Notes: a model not told the origin generated them from the sequence alone. A DNA stretch of 45,509 nucleotides from an uncultured Geobacter sp. (GCA_903857795.1 CAIOGM010000177.1:1-45509); one strand, 5' to 3'; shown: positions 25,157 through 34,310, counted from the stretch's first letter. Translations and numbers: made by a program.

Positions 25157-27130
25157 ATGGCCATGCCGCTCCTGGAACTCCGGGGGATCTCCCGCAGTTT
25201 CCCCGCCGGGGATCGTGACGTAACCGCCCTGGACGACATCACCCTGACCATCCGGGCCGGCGAGATGGTGGCCATCGTGGGCGCCTCCGGGTCGGGGAAG
25301 TCGACCCTGATGAACGTCCTCGGCTGCCTGGACCGTCCCACCCAGGGGAGCTACTCCGTGGCGGGGCAGGACACCGGGACTCTGGACACGGACCGCCTGG
25401 CCTCCTTAAGGCGGGACCATTTCGGCTTCATCTTCCAACGGTACCATCTCCTCCCCCACCTGGATGCGGTGCGGAACGTTGAGATTCCTGCTGTCTACGC
25501 CGGTGTGGCGCCGGGAGAGCGCCGGGAGCGGGCAGCCCTGTTGCTGACGCGGTTGGGACTGTCCGACCGGCTCCATCACCGTCCCGGCCAGCTCTCCGGC
25601 GGTCAGCAGCAGCGGGTGAGTATTGCTCGGGCCCTCATGAACGGCGGAGCGGTGATCCTGGCCGACGAACCGACCGGCGCCCTGGACCGGGCCAGCGGCC
25701 GGGAGATGCTGGCGATCCTCCACGAACTCCACCACCGGGGGCATACCATCATCCTGGTGACCCATGACCGGGATGTGGCCAGTCATGCCCAGCGGATCAT
25801 CCAGCTTGAGGACGGCAGGATCGTCACCGACGAAGAGAATCGCTCGATCCAAGGGGAGGGTTCAGGGGCGGGGGAGGATTTACCGGCGCCGGAGGAGGCG
25901 CCGCCGGAGAGGGGGGCGCACCCTGTCAGGGCCTCCTGGGGGCGTTTCGTGGAGGCGTGCAAGATGGCCGGTATCGCCCTGGCCGCTCACCGGCTCCGGA
26001 CCCTGCTGACCATGCTGGGGATCATCATCGGCATCACCGCAGTGGTCACCGTGGTGGCCCTGGGACAAGGGGCTCGGGCCAAGGTGATCAGCGACATCAG
26101 TTCCATGGGGACCAATGTCATCGACGTCTATCCGGGGAAGGACTGGGGGGACGAGAAGGCCTCCAGCATCCGGACCCTGGCGCCTACGGACCTCACCGCC
26201 CTGCAACAGCAGGGGTTCGTGGACAGCGTCACTCCGGTGTCAGCCGGAGCGGTGCTCCTCCGTTATCGCAATGTCACGGCCAACGCCTCGGTCAGCGGCG
26301 TGGGAGAGCAGTATTTCCGGGTCCGGGGAGTGGAGATGGTTCGAGGGGGCGGCTTCCGCTCCGACGACCTCCGGCGGCAGGCCCAGGTGGCGGTCATCGA
26401 CCAGAACACGGCCAGGAAGCTCTTTGCCGGCGCCGACCCGCTGGGGGAGGTGCTCTTTCTGGGGAATCTCCCCTGCCGGGTCATCGGGGTGACCAAGGAG
26501 AAGGAGAGCCCCTTCGGTAACAACCAGAATCTGAGTGTCTGGCTCCCCTACAGCGCGGCCCAGGGGAGGCTCCTGGGGCGGCAGTATTTCGACTCCTTCA
26601 CCGTCCGGGTGAAAGAGGGGTTCTCCAACCAGGTGGCTGAGGCGAACATCGTCCGGCTCCTGACCCGGTTGCATGGCGAAAAGGACTTTTTCACCAGCAG
26701 CAGCGACACCATACTCAAGACGGTGAAGAAGACCACCGCTACCCTGACCGTGCTGATCTCGGCCATCGCGGTGATCTCCCTGGTGGTGGGGGGGATCGGC
26801 GTCATGAACATCATGCTGGTCTCGGTCACCGAGCGGACCCACGAGATCGGTATCAGGATGGCGGTGGGGGCGCGGCAGAGTGACATCCGGCAGCAGTTCC
26901 TCATCGAGGCGGTGCTGGTCTGTCTGGGGGGTGGGGTGATCGGGATTGTTCTCTCCTACGGAGTGGGATTCCTCTTCTCGCTCTTCGTCACCGCCATCGT
27001 CATGAAATTCTCTCTCCTCTCCCTCTCGTCGGCCTTCCTCTGCTCCACCCTCATCGGCGTCCTCTTCGGCTTCCTCCCGGCCCGAAACGCGGCCCGGCTC
27101 GATCCCATCGAGGCGCTGGCGCGGGAGTAG
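25157..27130 (+). CDS. macB: MacB-like ABC exporter (ATPase fused to FtsX-type permease)
   Basis: The 657-residue protein has an N-terminal ABC ATPase (Walker A VGASGSGKS 41-49, signature LSGGQQQR 146-153, Walker B VILADEPTGALD). An acidic, low-complexity linker (about 232-255) follows. The permease half has its first membrane helix near 275-300 (R-T-L-L-T-M-L-G-I-I-I-G-I), a large periplasmic MacB-PCD domain and three C-terminal helices. The last blocks, N-I-M-L-V-S-V-T-E-R-T-x-E-I-G-I-R and A-R-N-A-A-R-L-D-P-I-E-A-L, are family hallmarks. Such pumps export macrolides, peptides or lipopeptides by mechanotransmission. The substrate here is unknown. Confidence 0.93.
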   Translation: MAMPLLELRGISRSFPAGDRDVTALDDITLTIRAGEMVAIVGASGSGKSTLMNVLGCLDRPTQGSYSVAGQDTGTLDTDRLASLRRDHFGFIFQRYHLLPHLDAVRNVEIPAVYAGVAPGERRERAALLLTRLGLSDRLHHRPGQLSGGQQQRVSIARALMNGGAVILADEPTGALDRASGREMLAILHELHHRGHTIILVTHDRDVASHAQRIIQLEDGRIVTDEENRSIQGEGSGAGEDLPAPEEAPPERGAHPVRASWGRFVEACKMAGIALAAHRLRTLLTMLGIIIGITAVVTVVALGQGARAKVISDISSMGTNVIDVYPGKDWGDEKASSIRTLAPTDLTALQQQGFVDSVTPVSAGAVLLRYRNVTANASVSGVGEQYFRVRGVEMVRGGGFRSDDLRRQAQVAVIDQNTARKLFAGADPLGEVLFLGNLPCRVIGVTKEKESPFGNNQNLSVWLPYSAAQGRLLGRQYFDSFTVRVKEGFSNQVAEANIVRLLTRLHGEKDFFTSSSDTILKTVKKTTATLTVLISAIAVISLVVGGIGVMNIMLVSVTERTHEIGIRMAVGARQSDIRQQFLIEAVLVCLGGGVIGIVLSYGVGFLFSLFVTAIVMKFSLLSLSSAFLCSTLIGVLFGFLPARNAARLDPIEALARE

Positions 27131-27326
27131 CCCCCCGTGAACCTCTCTCTCCTCAGTGGTGAAAAAGACCGTTTTCAGGGCGGATTGGTTCGACAGGGGG
27201 TGCTCGCTCAGTCGCGGGAGTGGCAGGCGTTCAGGGAAGGGTGGTTACGTGATCCCGATGCTCCCATGACACGGGAGATTCGTGCCGCGGGGGCGCCGCG
27301 AAAGAAAGAAGGGTGTTGCGCGGAGA

Positions 27327-28628
27327 TCAGAAGCTGATTATGGAGAGAATTTTTCTCGTTTCCGCAATGTGCGCAGCCCGGATCTCGACGGGGAGCAGCG
27401 AGCCGTCCTTTTTGATCTGGTTGGCCCGGTAGCGGTACGTTCCGTTGTTCAGGATGATTGCCACACGGTTGCCACTATCTTCGCGCTGCGCCGCCGCCTC
27501 AAGATCCGCTACATTTTTTTCAAGAAGCTCCTCTCTGGTGTAGCCGTAAAGGGTGCACGTCCGGTCGTTTCCGAAAAGAATCTTTCCCGTTTCGTCTGAT
27601 ATCAGGACAGCATCCGTGGTTGCCTCAGCCAGAATCCGGAATTGTTCGGCAAGTTCCCGTGCCCGTATTTCAATCTGTTTCCGCTCGGTAACGTCGAGGA
27701 TAAACCCGCCGGTATAGTTGCCTGATTCGTGATGAATAGCGAACTTTGTGGTTGAATAGTATTTTCCGTCAATTTCGTCATCTTCCTGGAAAACGAAATC
27801 CGATTCCAGAACCACCCTGTCTTCCTGAACCACTCGCCGGGCGGTTTCAGGGGGCAATAATTCCGCCATTTCTCGGCCGATAATCCGGTCAAGGGGCAGC
27901 TTGAAAAGCTTTTCAAAGTTTCGGCTGAGCATGACCGGTCGCGACTCTTCATCCTTGATGTAGGTATAGACAGGGGTGTGTTCCAGGAATTGCCGCATCA
28001 GTTCCTGAGTCCGGCGCAATTCGATTTCGGTACTCTTAATTTTCGAGATGTCCTGAAACACCAGAACCAGGTGATGTTTTCCCTTTTGCGTCAAGCGGGA
28101 CATGCTGCAATAGCCCCAAAGTTCCTTGCCGAAGCTCGTGATGTGATGAAATTCACCCTGAGCCTCGATACCGGAGGCCATAACCTGCCGCGCCATGACG
28201 ATAAGACCGCTTTCCCGCCAAGATTCCAGGTCGTTATAGTTCTGCTGGAGCAGGGACTCCCGTCCCACGGCGAGAAGTGTCTCGGCGGCGTCATTCGCCA
28301 TGATGCACTGTCCGGTGTCATCGTAGGACACCATCCCCACAGAGAGCGACTCGGTCATGCGGCTTTTAAGGGTTATCGACTGAAAGAGCTCATTGTTGCC
28401 GCCGTGTTCCGACAGGTTGTAGCCGTCAGTGAAACGGTACGAGTTTTTTTGCCGGTCAAAGTAGATGGGGTAACCTGCGCCTTGCAACGAGGTCATATAG
28501 CGGTACACGGTCCGTTCGGTGACTTCCAGCGTTTCGGCCAATCGGGCAGGGGGCATTATGGCGCCGCTGTTCAGTAAGCGGAGTATTTTCAGGAGTGAGT
28601 CCATTTTTGCGGATGTGCTAGATGCCAT
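27327..28628 (-). CDS. HTH regulator with three PAS domains
   Basis: The 433-residue protein starts with a winged-helix HTH_11/DeoR-like domain (about 9-70: LAETLEVTERTVYRYMTSLQ, then Y-P-I-Y-F-D), as found at the N-terminus of WYL regulators. Instead of WYL it carries three PAS domains. The first is at about 85-200, the second at about 210-315 (with C-terminal V-T-E-R-K-Q) and the third at about 325-433. It ends within the last PAS strand (L-S-I-I-S-F) without a kinase, GGDEF or other output. It may therefore be a one-component, PAS-gated DNA-binding regulator. It is divergent from the PEP-CTERM gene. A convincing binding site before the ATG is not seen. Confidence 0.75.
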   Translation of the reverse strand: MASSTSAKMDSLLKILRLLNSGAIMPPARLAETLEVTERTVYRYMTSLQGAGYPIYFDRQKNSYRFTDGYNLSEHGGNNELFQSITLKSRMTESLSVGMVSYDDTGQCIMANDAAETLLAVGRESLLQQNYNDLESWRESGLIVMARQVMASGIEAQGEFHHITSFGKELWGYCSMSRLTQKGKHHLVLVFQDISKIKSTEIELRRTQELMRQFLEHTPVYTYIKDEESRPVMLSRNFEKLFKLPLDRIIGREMAELLPPETARRVVQEDRVVLESDFVFQEDDEIDGKYYSTTKFAIHHESGNYTGGFILDVTERKQIEIRARELAEQFRILAEATTDAVLISDETGKILFGNDRTCTLYGYTREELLEKNVADLEAAAQREDSGNRVAIILNNGTYRYRANQIKKDGSLLPVEIRAAHIAETRKILSIISF

Positions 28629-28761
28629 GATAACCAGGGATACGCCAGGATATTATTCGATAGTGCGATCTAGGAGATGCATACCCTGGCAGCTATGACG
28701 GCTGACGAGCCACCATTGTATACGCATTTTTTCCATGATAGCCAATATTTTTCACCACAAA

Positions 28762-28779
28762 CTGACATACAGTTGTCAG
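28762..28779. promoter_or_regulatory. Possible operator between the PAS regulator and PEP-CTERM gene
   Basis: CTGACA and TGTCAG form a 6-bp inverted repeat around a 6-base centre, in the middle of the 255-bp divergent region. It is a reasonable operator for the neighbouring HTH regulator, by position only. I could not place a confident promoter on either strand. Confidence 0.35.
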
Positions 28780-28883
28780 TGCTTCGCTGTATATATTGGC
28801 CCCAATTTGATACTGTGGCACACAGGATCGCGCCGTGGGACTTGATACGAGTTTTAGGCAATTGCACCCTGAGGAGTTTTGAC

Positions 28884-29462
28884 ATGAAAATTTTACTGGC
28901 AGGAATACTCGCTCTGGCCCTCACCGTGGGTTGGTCGCCCGAAAATACCCACGCCTCTGTTGTCACAGCCAACATACAGGTTGATGATGCTTTTTCTTTC
29001 TACATCAGTACCAGCGATACCGTGCCTGGCACCTTCATAGGTTCTGGTGACAGATGGGATCTTACGTACAATTTTTCCGATCTCCTGTTGACACCCCACG
29101 TTGTCAACTACCTTCATATAATGGCTTATAACAGCGGCGGTGCTACCGGTTTTACGGGTGACTTTACCCTCTCGGACACTATGTTTGCTTTTGCCAGCGG
29201 GACACAATATCTTACGACCGATTTGACTCACTGGACAGTTACACCTTATGGCTCTACCGGTTTCGGCCAAAACCCGGGCGCACCAATCATGCGCGAAGGT
29301 GGGATCTGGATGTACGACCCCGGTTATTGGGACCACCCCGCAACAGCTTATTTCTCTGCGCAGATCTATGCCACTCCTGAACCTTCTACCTATGCCCTCT
29401 TCTGTCTGGGCCTCGGTGGATTGGCAGTCATGAAACTGCGAAAGAACCGGCGAGGAGTTTGA
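28884..29462 (+). CDS. PEP-CTERM exported protein
   Basis: The 192-residue protein has a signal peptide (MKILLAGILALALTVGWSPENTHAS). A beta-rich body with many Thr, Ser, Tyr and Gly residues follows. The C-terminal PEP-CTERM signal (A-T-PEP-ST, a hydrophobic helix and a KLRKNRR tail) is complete. Exosortase would cut at the signal and release the protein to the surface or an exopolysaccharide matrix. The ATG at 28884 has GAGGAG eight bases upstream. No exosortase or EPS gene is in the window. The divergent HTH-PAS regulator is a candidate controller. The function of the body is unknown. Confidence 0.85.
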   Translation: MKILLAGILALALTVGWSPENTHASVVTANIQVDDAFSFYISTSDTVPGTFIGSGDRWDLTYNFSDLLLTPHVVNYLHIMAYNSGGATGFTGDFTLSDTMFAFASGTQYLTTDLTHWTVTPYGSTGFGQNPGAPIMREGGIWMYDPGYWDHPATAYFSAQIYATPEPSTYALFCLGLGGLAVMKLRKNRRGV

Positions 29463-29499
29463 TTTCACGGATGATTTGTTGGCTAATTCATGCTAAAAA

Positions 29500-29534
29500 A
29501 TCGCCCTGCCGGATAATCTCCTTCAGGGCTTTTT
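29500..29534 (+). terminator. Intrinsic terminator after the PEP-CTERM gene
   Basis: GCCCTG (29503-29508) pairs with CAGGGC (29524-29529), preceded by an A run and followed by five T. From here to the thiC end (29535-29764) I see no convincing gene or motif. A 60-codon minus-strand frame there has no binding site or known family. Confidence 0.7.
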
Positions 29535-29764
29535 CTTGTCAAGGGGGAGAATAGAGAGGAGGGGGCGGTGAATGATCTCGATTTCCCAATTGCTCCAAGA
29601 GCGTAAGATACTGTTTTTGACAGTCCGTCATGGCAAGCAATTGCTGGATGAAACAACTGAACTTGAGGTTTCCGGATAATGTCGCGAACCTTACCACATT
29701 CAGCGGGGAGAATCTTACCACCCCCGACCCCTCCTGAAAGAAGAGGGGAGCAACCGCGCCATGT

Positions 29765-31066
29765 CTACCCGTTAGCCGCGTCCTTCTCCATGGCGACGTC
29801 CATTACCTTGTAGGCACAGAACGCCCCGCACATGGTGCAGGCGCCGTGATCCGCCACGCCGGATTCGGCGCGGAGCCTCCTCGCCTTTTCCGGGTCCATG
29901 GCCAGGTTGAACTGCCCCTCCCAGTCGAGTTTCTTCCGGCATTTGGCCATGGCGATGTCCTTGTCAATAGCCCCCTTGAGCCCCTTGGCGATATCGCCGG
30001 CGTGGGCCGCGATGCGGGAGGCGATGACTCCTTCACGGACATCCTCCACGGTGGGAAGTCTCAGGTGTTCACTGGGGGTGACGTAACAGAGGAAGTCGGC
30101 CCCGGCTGCGGCGGCGATGGCCCCGCCGATGGCGCAGGTGATATGGTCGTAGCCGGGGGCGATGTCGGTAACCAGAGGCCCCAGGACGTAGAAGGGGGCG
30201 CCGTGGCAGAGCCGCTTCTGGAGGGTGATGTTGGCCTGGATCTGGTTGAGGGGGACATGCCCCGGCCCTTCGATCATCACCTGGACCCCGGCGGCCTGGG
30301 CCCGCTGGGTCAGTTCCCCCAGGATGATCAGCTCGTGGATCTGGGCCCGGTCAGTGGCGTCGGCCAGGCAGCCGGGACGGAAGCCGTCCCCCAGGGAGAG
30401 GACCATGTCGTACCGTTTGGTGATCTCCAGGAGCCGGTCGAACTGCTCGTAGAGGGGGTTCTCCTGTTGGTTGTGGATCATCCATTCGATGGTGAAGGAG
30501 CCGCCGCGGGAGACCACGTCCATGAGCCGCCCCTCGTTCTTCATCCGTTCCACGGTGGAGCGGGTGACTCCGCAGTGGACGGTGATGAAGTCGACTCCGT
30601 CCTCGGCATGCTTGATGATCCCTTCGAAGATGTCGTCCACGGTCATATCTACCAGGGCCTTTTTCTTGACCCGGACCGTGTCCACGGCGGCCTGATAGAG
30701 CGGGACGCTCCCGATGCACGCCTCGGTCTCGGCCACGATGGCCCGCCGAATCTCGTCCACCGGTCCGCCGGTGGAGAGGTCCATGAGGGCGTCGGCCCCG
30801 TACTTCACGGCGGCCCGGGCCTTCTCCAACTCCGTGGCGATATCCATGTCATCGGCGGAGGTGCCGATATTGGCGTTGACCTTGGTCCTCAAGCCCGTCC
30901 CCACCGCCAGGGGGCGGCCGTTCTTCCGTTTGATGTTGCGGCAGACCACGATGGTCCCGGCAGCGATCCCCGCGCGGATGAACTCGGGAGAGACCCCCTC
31001 GATGAGGGCCGCCTCCTTCATGGTCTCGGTGACGATGCCCTGACGGGCTGATTCAAGCTGGGTCAC
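29765..31066 (-). CDS. thiC: Phosphomethylpyrimidine synthase ThiC
   Basis: The 433-residue radical SAM enzyme turns aminoimidazole ribotide into HMP phosphate, the pyrimidine half of thiamine. Recognisable blocks are [21 protein letters not shown], the D-F-I-T-V-H-C-G segment and the E-G-P-G-H-V-P block. The C-terminal cysteine cluster CTMCGAFC (about 410-417) binds the 4Fe-4S cluster. Here the last spacing is three residues, against four in the E. coli-type CX2CX4C. The protein is the short form without the long N-terminal extension of enterobacterial ThiC. It follows thiED by 77 bases and should share its riboswitch. Confidence 0.96.
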   Translation of the reverse strand: MTQLESARQGIVTETMKEAALIEGVSPEFIRAGIAAGTIVVCRNIKRKNGRPLAVGTGLRTKVNANIGTSADDMDIATELEKARAAVKYGADALMDLSTGGPVDEIRRAIVAETEACIGSVPLYQAAVDTVRVKKKALVDMTVDDIFEGIIKHAEDGVDFITVHCGVTRSTVERMKNEGRLMDVVSRGGSFTIEWMIHNQQENPLYEQFDRLLEITKRYDMVLSLGDGFRPGCLADATDRAQIHELIILGELTQRAQAAGVQVMIEGPGHVPLNQIQANITLQKRLCHGAPFYVLGPLVTDIAPGYDHITCAIGGAIAAAAGADFLCYVTPSEHLRLPTVEDVREGVIASRIAAHAGDIAKGLKGAIDKDIAMAKCRKKLDWEGQFNLAMDPEKARRLRAESGVADHGACTMCGAFCAYKVMDVAMEKDAANG

Positions 31067-31078
31067 GGAATACTCCTC

Positions 31079-31105
31079 AGGTTAAGGTTAAGGTATAGGT
31101 TAAGG
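31079..31105. repeat. GGTTAA tandem units between thiED and thiC
   Basis: Three to four units of GGTTAAGG, one altered to GGTATAGG, stand in the 77-bp gap just before thiC. A similar unit is expanded inside ftsK and before fmt. Confidence 0.65.
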
Positions 31106-31143
31106 AGAGATGGAAAGAGATCTTGCTTAACCTCGACCTGACG

Positions 31144-32610
31144 TCATCTGGTTTCTCGTGCGGCGACAAAGTGGTTGACCGGGCCGTGGCCGCGTCCCAG
31201 GGGGCGGGCGTTCTTGATGGCCGTGGTGATGAACTCCTTGGCCCGGCGCACCGCCTCCGGGAGCGGTTCCCCCTGGGCCAGGTACGAGGCGATGGCGGTG
31301 GCGAAGGTGCAGCCGGTGCCGTGGGTGTTCTTGCTCAGGATGCGAGGGACCGCATACCGGGTGAAGGCGCTGCCGTCGTAGAGGAGATCCACCGACTCCC
31401 CCTCCAGGAGATGTCCCCCCTTGATCAGGACGTTCCGTGCCCCCATGCCGTGGAGGAGGCGAGCCGCAACGGCCATCTCCTCTTCCCCCCGGATGACGGT
31501 GCCGGTAAGCCGCTCCGCCTCGGGGATGTTGGGGGTGAGAAGGTAGGTCATGGGGAGGAGCGACGAGCGGAGCACTCCCACCGCATCCCGATCCATGAGA
31601 CTGGCTCCCCCCTTGGCCACCATGACCGGATCCACTACGATGATTTTCATGTTGTATTCGATGAGTTTGTCCACCACCGAGGTGATGACCTCTGCCGAAT
31701 TGAGCATGCCGATCTTGACCACATCAACGGGGAAGTCCGAGAGGACCGCTTCCATCTGGTGTTCCACGAAGGAGGGGGGGAGGCTGTGGATGCTGCTGAC
31801 CCCCTTGCTGTTCTGGGCGGTGAGGGCGGTGATAGCGGTGGCCACGTAGCTCCCCAGGAGAGCGCCGCTCTTCAGGTCGGCCTGGATTCCGGCGCCGCCG
31901 CCTGAGTCGCTGCCGGCCACGGAGAGGACGACCCCCCGGGGCCAGGGGGCCCGGCGGTTGAAGAGGAGCGACAGCTCCGCCGCTGCCATGGCCGGGTCCG
32001 GGGCGGAGAGGATCGCCGAGATCACCGCCACGGCGTCGGCGCCGGCGTCTATCACCGAGGCGATGTTGTCCCGGGCGATGCCGCCGATGGCGACCACCGG
32101 GATGTTCAGCCTCCCCTGGAGTTCCGCCAGGCGCCCGGGGCCGGGGAGGTGGATGACCTCCTTGCTCTGGGTCGGGTACATGGCGCCGAAGCCGATGTAG
32201 TCGGCGCCGTCGGCCTCGGCCCGGATCGCCTCCTCAAGATCATGGGTGGAGACGCCGATAATCTTCTTTGGCCCCAGGAGCTTGCGGGCCGCGGCGACCT
32301 CGCCGTCGTCCTGCCCCAGGTGAACTCCGTCGGCGTCCAGCTCCTTGGCCATCTCCACGTCGTCGTTGATGATGAAGAGCGCCCCGGCCGCGGCGCAGAG
32401 CTGCTTCAGCTCCCAGGCGAGCTCCCAGCGTCGGGCGTCATCCTGCTCTTTGTTCCGGTACTGGACGATCCTGACCCGGCCGTTCAGGGCGGCCGAGACC
32501 CGTTCCACCAGGTTCTCCGACTGGTCGGTAATCAGGTAAAGCCCTTTGACGGTGAATCGGCTTTTTTCTCTGCTGACAACGAGACGCAGGGGATTCTCGA
32601 GGGTAGTCAT
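31144..32610 (-). CDS. thiED: ThiE-ThiD fusion (TMP synthase / HMP-P kinase)
   Basis: The 488-residue protein joins two thiamine enzymes. Residues about 20-215 are thiamine phosphate synthase (LYLITDQ, Q-Y-R-N-K, I-I-N-D-D, D-G-V-H-L-G-Q-D-D, G-F-G-A-M-Y-P-T and A-I-G-G-I). Residues about 225-488 are the HMP/HMP-P kinase ThiD (VLSVAGSDSGGGAGIQADLK, D-P-V-M-V-A-K-G-G, K-N-T-H-G-T-G-C-T-F). The kinase phosphorylates the ThiC product and the synthase joins it to the thiazole. GAGGAG lies four bases before the ATG. The gene is led by a TPP riboswitch with its own terminator, so it should be repressed by thiamine pyrophosphate. Confidence 0.95.
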   Translation of the reverse strand: MTTLENPLRLVVSREKSRFTVKGLYLITDQSENLVERVSAALNGRVRIVQYRNKEQDDARRWELAWELKQLCAAAGALFIINDDVEMAKELDADGVHLGQDDGEVAAARKLLGPKKIIGVSTHDLEEAIRAEADGADYIGFGAMYPTQSKEVIHLPGPGRLAELQGRLNIPVVAIGGIARDNIASVIDAGADAVAVISAILSAPDPAMAAAELSLLFNRRAPWPRGVVLSVAGSDSGGGAGIQADLKSGALLGSYVATAITALTAQNSKGVSSIHSLPPSFVEHQMEAVLSDFPVDVVKIGMLNSAEVITSVVDKLIEYNMKIIVVDPVMVAKGGASLMDRDAVGVLRSSLLPMTYLLTPNIPEAERLTGTVIRGEEEMAVAARLLHGMGARNVLIKGGHLLEGESVDLLYDGSAFTRYAVPRILSKNTHGTGCTFATAIASYLAQGEPLPEAVRRAKEFITTAIKNARPLGRGHGPVNHFVAARETR

Positions 32611-32627
32611 GGCGCTCCTCTTTACGT

Positions 32628-32653
32628 GAAAAAGCCGCGACAGGGCGCGGCTT
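32628..32653 (-). terminator. Riboswitch-controlled terminator in the thiED leader
   Basis: On the minus strand GCCGCG and CGCGGC (32646-32651 and 32634-32639) form a stem with a 6-base loop, followed by a T tract. It ends 18 bases before the thiED start. It is the expected expression platform of the TPP riboswitch. A second hairpin (GTCGTTA/TAACGAC, 32661-32677) lies between aptamer and terminator. Confidence 0.8.
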
Positions 32654-32689
32654 CCTTGGGGTCGTTACCAATAACGACAGACAGGCCGC

Positions 32690-32775
32690 TTTCCTCCGCC
32701 GGTATTAACCGGATCAGGTTCCAAGGGTCTCCGCCGACGGCGGATCTCAGTTCGCGGGAACTCCCCCAGCAGGCA
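32690..32775 (-). ncRNA. TPP riboswitch (THI element)
   Basis: On the minus strand the segment contains the conserved CTGAGA of the pyrimidine-sensing arm (32745-32750) and ACCCTTGGAACCTGATC (about 32712-32728). Next come GGTTAATACCGGCG and the closing GGAGGAAA. It starts with a G-rich P1 strand near 32770. It should bind thiamine pyrophosphate and favour the downstream terminator. Confidence 0.93.
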
Positions 32776-32790
32776 TGATGCGAGGGTGAG

Positions 32791-32819
32791 AGCCTAAAGG
32801 AAAATTACCAGTTAGTCAA
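32791..32819 (-). promoter_or_regulatory. Promoter of the thiamine operon
   Basis: Read on the minus strand, TTGACT (32814-32819) and TAGGCT (32791-32796) are 17 bases apart, just upstream of the riboswitch. The -10 match is moderate. Confidence 0.5.
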
Positions 32820-32825
32820 TGGTTT

Positions 32826-32854
32826 TTGCCTTTACACCGGCAGGGCGACATGAT
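32826..32854 (+). promoter_or_regulatory. Possible promoter of alr
   Basis: TTGCCT (32826-32831) and CATGAT (32849-32854) are 17 bases apart, 63 bases before alr and divergent from the thiamine promoter. The match is modest. Confidence 0.3.
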
Positions 32855-32917
32855 AACTTTTCGCCTCCATTCCCTGCTACAGAGACGGCTCCATCACCTA
32901 TGTGAGGCGCACGAAAG

Positions 32918-34051
32918 ATGTTCGACAGCCGTCCCACCATCGCAGAGATCAACCTCCGGTCGCTGCGCGCCAACTATGAGCGGATCAGGGGGAGCATCCC
33001 CGACAGTTGCGGCATTCTCGCCGTGGTCAAGGCGGATGCCTACGGTCACGGTTTCATGGATGTTGCCGCGGAACTGGAACGGGTCGGGGTGACCGCCTTC
33101 GGGGTGGCCTTCCTGGCGGAGGGGATTCAGCTGAGAAAGAGCGGCATCGACCGCCCGGTGCTGGTCCTGGGTGGGGTCTACCCCGGCCAGGAGCGAAAAT
33201 GCGTCGGCTTCAATCTCTCCGCGGCGGTCTTCACCCTGGAGCACGTGCGGGCGCTGGACGCCGCGGCCCGCAAGCTCTTCCGCAAGGCGCTCATCCATCT
33301 GAAGGTCGATACCGGCATGGGGCGGTTGGGGATCAGTCACGACCAGGCAGAGGAGTTCTTCCGGGAGCTCAAAGGTTTTCGCCATGTAGAGCTGGAGGGG
33401 ATCTTCTCTCACTTCGCCGCCGCCGACGAACTGGACGAGGAGAGCGAGGCGTATACGCTGCTGCAGGAGGAGCGCTTCTCCGCCGTGGTTGCCGGGGCGA
33501 GGGGGCACGGGTTCTCTCCCCGCTATCTGCATGTGGCCAACAGCGCGGCTGCCATCAGTCGCGACCTCCCCGTCTGTAACCTGATCAGACCGGGGATCAC
33601 CCTCTATGGCGCCCTCCCTTCCAGCCAGTTCCAGGGGAAGATGGAGCTCCAGCCGGTCATGAGTCTGAGGAGCAGGATCGGGATGCTCAAGTGGGTGGAG
33701 CCGGGGAGCCCTGTCAGCTACGGCCGCCGGTATGTGGCCCACCAGCGGACCCTCATCGCCAGTGTGCCGGTGGGGTATGCCGACGGCTATCTCCGGGCCT
33801 TCACCAACCGGGGGGAGGCCATCGTGCGGGGGAGGCGGGTCCGGGTCACCGGGACGGTCTGTATGGACTGGATCATGCTGGACGTGACCGCTGTCGATGG
33901 GGTGGCGGTGGGGGACGAGGTGACTCTGCTGGGGTGCGACCGGGAGGGGAACTGTGTCCGGGCCGAGGAGCTGGCGCTGCTGGCCGGGACCATCCCCTAC
34001 GAGATCTTCTGCACCATCAGCAAGCGGGTGCCGAGGGTATATGTGGAATAG
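32918..34051 (+). CDS. alr: Alanine racemase
   Basis: The 377-residue PLP enzyme makes D-alanine for peptidoglycan. The N-terminal barrel has [11 protein letters not shown] with the PLP lysine K38. It continues with [12 protein letters not shown] and [10 protein letters not shown]. The R-P-G-I-T-L-Y-G block lies in the middle. The C-terminal domain has V-S-Y-G-R, with the second catalytic tyrosine on the following strand, and [10 protein letters not shown]. The length is normal. The gene is divergent from the thiamine operon and followed by a long heptamer array. Confidence 0.95.
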   Translation: MFDSRPTIAEINLRSLRANYERIRGSIPDSCGILAVVKADAYGHGFMDVAAELERVGVTAFGVAFLAEGIQLRKSGIDRPVLVLGGVYPGQERKCVGFNLSAAVFTLEHVRALDAAARKLFRKALIHLKVDTGMGRLGISHDQAEEFFRELKGFRHVELEGIFSHFAAADELDEESEAYTLLQEERFSAVVAGARGHGFSPRYLHVANSAAAISRDLPVCNLIRPGITLYGALPSSQFQGKMELQPVMSLRSRIGMLKWVEPGSPVSYGRRYVAHQRTLIASVPVGYADGYLRAFTNRGEAIVRGRRVRVTGTVCMDWIMLDVTAVDGVAVGDEVTLLGCDREGNCVRAEELALLAGTIPYEIFCTISKRVPRVYVE

Positions 34052-34280
34052 GTTCTGGGTCCTGGGTTCTGGGTTCTGGGTTCAAGGTTCTAGGTTCTAG
34101 GTTCTAGGTTCAATGTTCCATGTTCTATGTCGTTCAACCCTGAACCCTGAACCCTGAACCCCGAACCCTGAACCCCGAACCCTGAACCCCGAACCCTGAA
34201 CCCTGAACCCTGAACCCCGAACCCTGAACCTTGAACCTTGAACCTTGAACCCTGAACCCTGAACCCTGAACCTTGAACAT
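34052..34280. repeat. Head-to-head GAACCYN heptamer array
   Basis: After the alr stop come GGTTCTG/GGTTCTA-type units on the plus strand (34053-34130). The orientation then flips: 34142-34274 holds 19 uninterrupted GAACCCT, GAACCCC or GAACCTT units. The two halves are largely complementary and could fold into a long hairpin. It ends 36 bases before the DUF4337 gene, leaving room for a short leader with AAGGAGG. Confidence 0.9.
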
Positions 34281-34310
34281 AAGAGTTTTAAGAGTTTGAA
34301 GGAGGATTGT

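Noticed and set aside
27137-27337. 66-codon plus-strand frame with GTG start six bases after macB
   Set aside because: There is no binding site (a C run precedes the GTG), no recognisable motif, and it overlaps the end of the convergent PAS regulator gene.
28797-28840. Possible sigma-54 promoter (TGGCAC near 28816) before the PEP-CTERM gene
   Set aside because: The GC of the -12 element is 11 bases from the GG instead of ten, so the match fails the invariant spacing.
29539-29721. 60-codon minus-strand frame between the PEP-CTERM gene and thiC
   Set aside because: No binding site and a proline-rich random-looking end. It could be a relic of another gene but nothing supports it.
34142-34274. 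Heptamer array considered as a CRISPR array
   Set aside because: The period is seven bases with no spacers and no cas genes, so it is a short tandem repeat.
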